From positions 124,001 through 188,000 of the forward strand of contig NZ_QJJJ01000005.1 in the NCBI RefSeq assembly GCF_003201865.1: a stretch of 64,000 nt of DNA. Reading direction: 5' to 3'. This document shows positions 62,625 to 64,000 of this stretch, piece after piece. Source of the stretch: Methylobacterium sp. B4 (GTDB taxonomy: Bacteria > Pseudomonadota > Alphaproteobacteria > Rhizobiales > Beijerinckiaceae). Position numbers and translations under genes: made by a program. The notes beneath the pieces are model-generated. The model was not told where the DNA came from. It ran no database searches and worked only from the letters and a program-made list of their open reading frames with translations. Numbering within the stretch: the stretch's first letter is position 1; each line of letters begins with the position of its first letter.

Positions 62625-63326
62625 ATGCGGTACGCGGTGTTTCGGAGCGTCGGCGACGGATCGGCGTTTCCCCGCGGACACGTCACCCGGCGCCTTCGCC
62701 GGGCCGCCCACCTCTCCCTCGTCGGCGCCACGCTTCTGATCGGCGGCGCCGCGGCTCCGGTCCAGCCGAGCCAAGCCCGCAGCGCCGGGCTGCCCGAGGC
62801 CGGCACCGCCGCCGATCCCGGCGCGCCCGCCCGGCCCGTGGCGGCCTGGAACGACTTCTGCCTGCGCTATCCGAGCGAATGCGCCGTCGATCCGGGCGAG
62901 CCCGCCCTCGTCGCCCTGACGCCCGCGATGTGGCACACGCTGACCACGGTCAACCGCCGGGTCAACGCGCGCATCAAGCCGATCACCGACATGGCCCATT
63001 GGGGCGTGGTCGACCGCTGGGACTTCCCCGATGACGGGTTCGGCGATTGCGAGGACATCCAGCTCCTCAAGCGGCGCATGCTGATCGAGCGGCGCCTGCC
63101 CCGCCGGGCCCTGCGCATGACGGTGGTGATCGACGAGATCGGCGAGGGCCACGCCGTGCTGATGGTGCGCACCGATCGCGGCGACCTGATCCTCGACAAC
63201 AAGACCAACGCGGTGCTGCCCTGGCAGCGCACCGGCTACAGCTTCGTGAAGCGAGAGGGGCAGGACGGCCGGGCCTGGGTCAGCCTCAACAACGGCGCCT
63301 CGCCGGTGACCACGGCCAACCGCTGA
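62625..63326 (+). CDS. Transglutaminase-like cysteine peptidase (BTLCP), copy 2
   Basis: A 233-residue paralogue of the preceding gene, in the same orientation 205 bases later. It has the same triad: FGDCEDIQLLKRR (Cys), GEGHAVLMVRT (His) and LILDNKTNAV (Asp), and the same closing SPVTTANR. The N-terminus is different and holds an Arg-rich run before its hydrophobic signal (SLVGATLLIGGAAAP). ATG 62625 follows AGGACGGGCGGCC. A tandem duplication is clear. The frame is open upstream to 62448. Confidence 0.9.
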   Translation: MRYAVFRSVGDGSAFPRGHVTRRLRRAAHLSLVGATLLIGGAAAPVQPSQARSAGLPEAGTAADPGAPARPVAAWNDFCLRYPSECAVDPGEPALVALTPAMWHTLTTVNRRVNARIKPITDMAHWGVVDRWDFPDDGFGDCEDIQLLKRRMLIERRLPRRALRMTVVIDEIGEGHAVLMVRTDRGDLILDNKTNAVLPWQRTGYSFVKREGQDGRAWVSLNNGASPVTTANR

Positions 63327-63483
63327 TCCGCGGACGCGCGATGCCGGGTGCCCCGATCCAAGCGGGGCTTGGCGCGTTGACGGTCATGCTTTTAGCGCAT
63401 CCCGAAGACAGCCTGTATCGCTCGCGCATCCACCGGGCTCGCAGGAGTCCGGCCGGTTCACGGCTGCGGGAGGGCCCTGCCCG

Positions 63484-64000
63484 ATGACGCCACGCGACGC
63501 GAACGCTCCGCCCGAACAGCGGGAGGAGACCGATGGCGGCTTCCTCGCCGCCCTGCCCCTGCCCGCTTTGCTGCTGGATCGCACGGAGACCGGGGCCGTC
63601 ATCGCGGCGGCCAATGCCGGCTTGTGCGCGCTGACCGGTCGCGACGAGGGAGATCTGGTCGGGCGGGGCCTCGAGGCGCTCGAATGCCGCCAGGGCGACC
63701 ATGCCGGCTGGGCCGCCCTGCGGGAAGCGCTGGCGCGCGGAGAGCCCGCGAGCGCCGAACTCCTGTTCTCCCGCGGCAGCGGCTCGTTCTGGGGCGAGAT
63801 CCACCTCGTGCCGCGGCCCGGCGACGCCGCGCGCTTCCTCGGCCAGATCGTGGACGTGACCCGGCGGCGCGACGCCGAGGACGCGCTGGCCCTGTCGCGG
63901 CAGCGCGAGGCGCTCGGGCTGCTCACCAACAGCGTGGCGCACGAGTTCAACAACTTCCTGCAGATCCTGATCGGCTACATCGACGGGCTGAAGCGGCGCC
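63484..64000 (+). CDS. PAS sensor histidine kinase, N-terminal part (3' end outside window)
   Basis: An open frame from ATG 63484 to the window end, 172 residues so far. A PAS domain covers about 18-120 (LPLPALLLDRTETGAVIAAA near its start, and the GEIHLVPRPGD and GQIVDVTRRR segments near its end). It then enters the dimerisation helix with the H-box LLTNSVAHEFNNFLQILIGY at about 145-164, in which His is the phosphorylated residue; HEFNN is the HWE/PAS-kinase variety. The kinase ATPase domain lies beyond the window. The reading frame has no stop before 64000. Confidence 0.85.
   Translation, partial: MTPRDANAPPEQREETDGGFLAALPLPALLLDRTETGAVIAAANAGLCALTGRDEGDLVGRGLEALECRQGDHAGWAALREALARGEPASAELLFSRGSGSFWGEIHLVPRPGDAARFLGQIVDVTRRRDAEDALALSRQREALGLLTNSVAHEFNNFLQILIGYIDGLKRR

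Noticed and set aside
1..64000. CRISPR arrays, tRNA, rRNA and insertion sequences
   Set aside because: I looked for regular spaced repeats, tRNA cloverleaf ends and transposase motifs and found none.

Overview
The window is high-GC DNA from an alphaproteobacterium, most likely a Methylobacterium/Methylorubrum-type member of the Hyphomicrobiales. This rests on protein families typical of that order (UdgX with its radical-SAM partner, BTLCP peptidases, DUF2336, DUF2059, DUF4424, Pr6Pr and PAS_5/PilZ proteins), on GTG/TTG starts with 4-base overlaps, and on dispersed palindromic intergenic repeats. It is ordinary chromosome: housekeeping genes dominate and I see no tRNA, rRNA, CRISPR array, integrase or insertion sequence. 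Species is inference.

Layout. 1-2449: end of era, an RsmC-like rRNA methyltransferase and rsuA. 2450-5612: small secreted or membrane proteins, including a phospholipase A2-like protein. 5625-9764 (minus): udgX and its radical SAM partner, then osmC and recX. 9809-15239: a TAXI-type binding protein facing the operon rpiA-DUF2059-O-antigen-ligase-like-gor. 15396-18627: secreted proteins, gph and a DUF4424 protein. 18660-20398: an AT-rich island with one P-loop ATPase gene, broken by a one-base shift in a run of seven A. 20399-26266: argG, a thiol-isomerase-like gene, a GGDEF-EAL protein and an MFS symporter. 26553-31108: rlmH-envC-like-ctpA-yibQ-like, an envelope and division cluster. 31274-39811: chemoreceptor, rppH, DUF2939, kup, DUF2336, a lytic transglycosylase and a CitE-like possible pseudoenzyme. 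39821-41527: two divergent MOSC paralogues. 41535-44565: argB, a HAD nucleotidase, a zincin-like protease and small proteins. 45006-50801: a second O-antigen-ligase-like protein, a WD40/DUF1275 cluster, a response regulator and secreted proteins. 50914-57571: bioD, fpr, a ring-cleaving dioxygenase, yidD, an IscU-like scaffold, folE, hisI, a patatin and a CBS protein. 57804-64000: an outer-membrane MetA-like protein, rhomboid, PAS, PilZ, two tandem BTLCP peptidases and the start of a sensor kinase.

Coupled groups are shown by overlapping stop and start codons: methyltransferase/rsuA, udgX/radical SAM, the rpiA-to-gor operon, rlmH/envC/ctpA, transglycosylase/DUF2336, HAD/zincin and hisI/patatin.

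The items most worth following are the frameshifted island ATPase, the repeat element read through in frame at the start of udgX, a perfect TTAA-N7-TTAA (CtrA-type) box, the three-copy dispersed repeat, the apparent CitE-like pseudoenzyme, and a 53-residue membrane protein between the zincin and island-like sequence. I did not find a clearly new multi-gene system.
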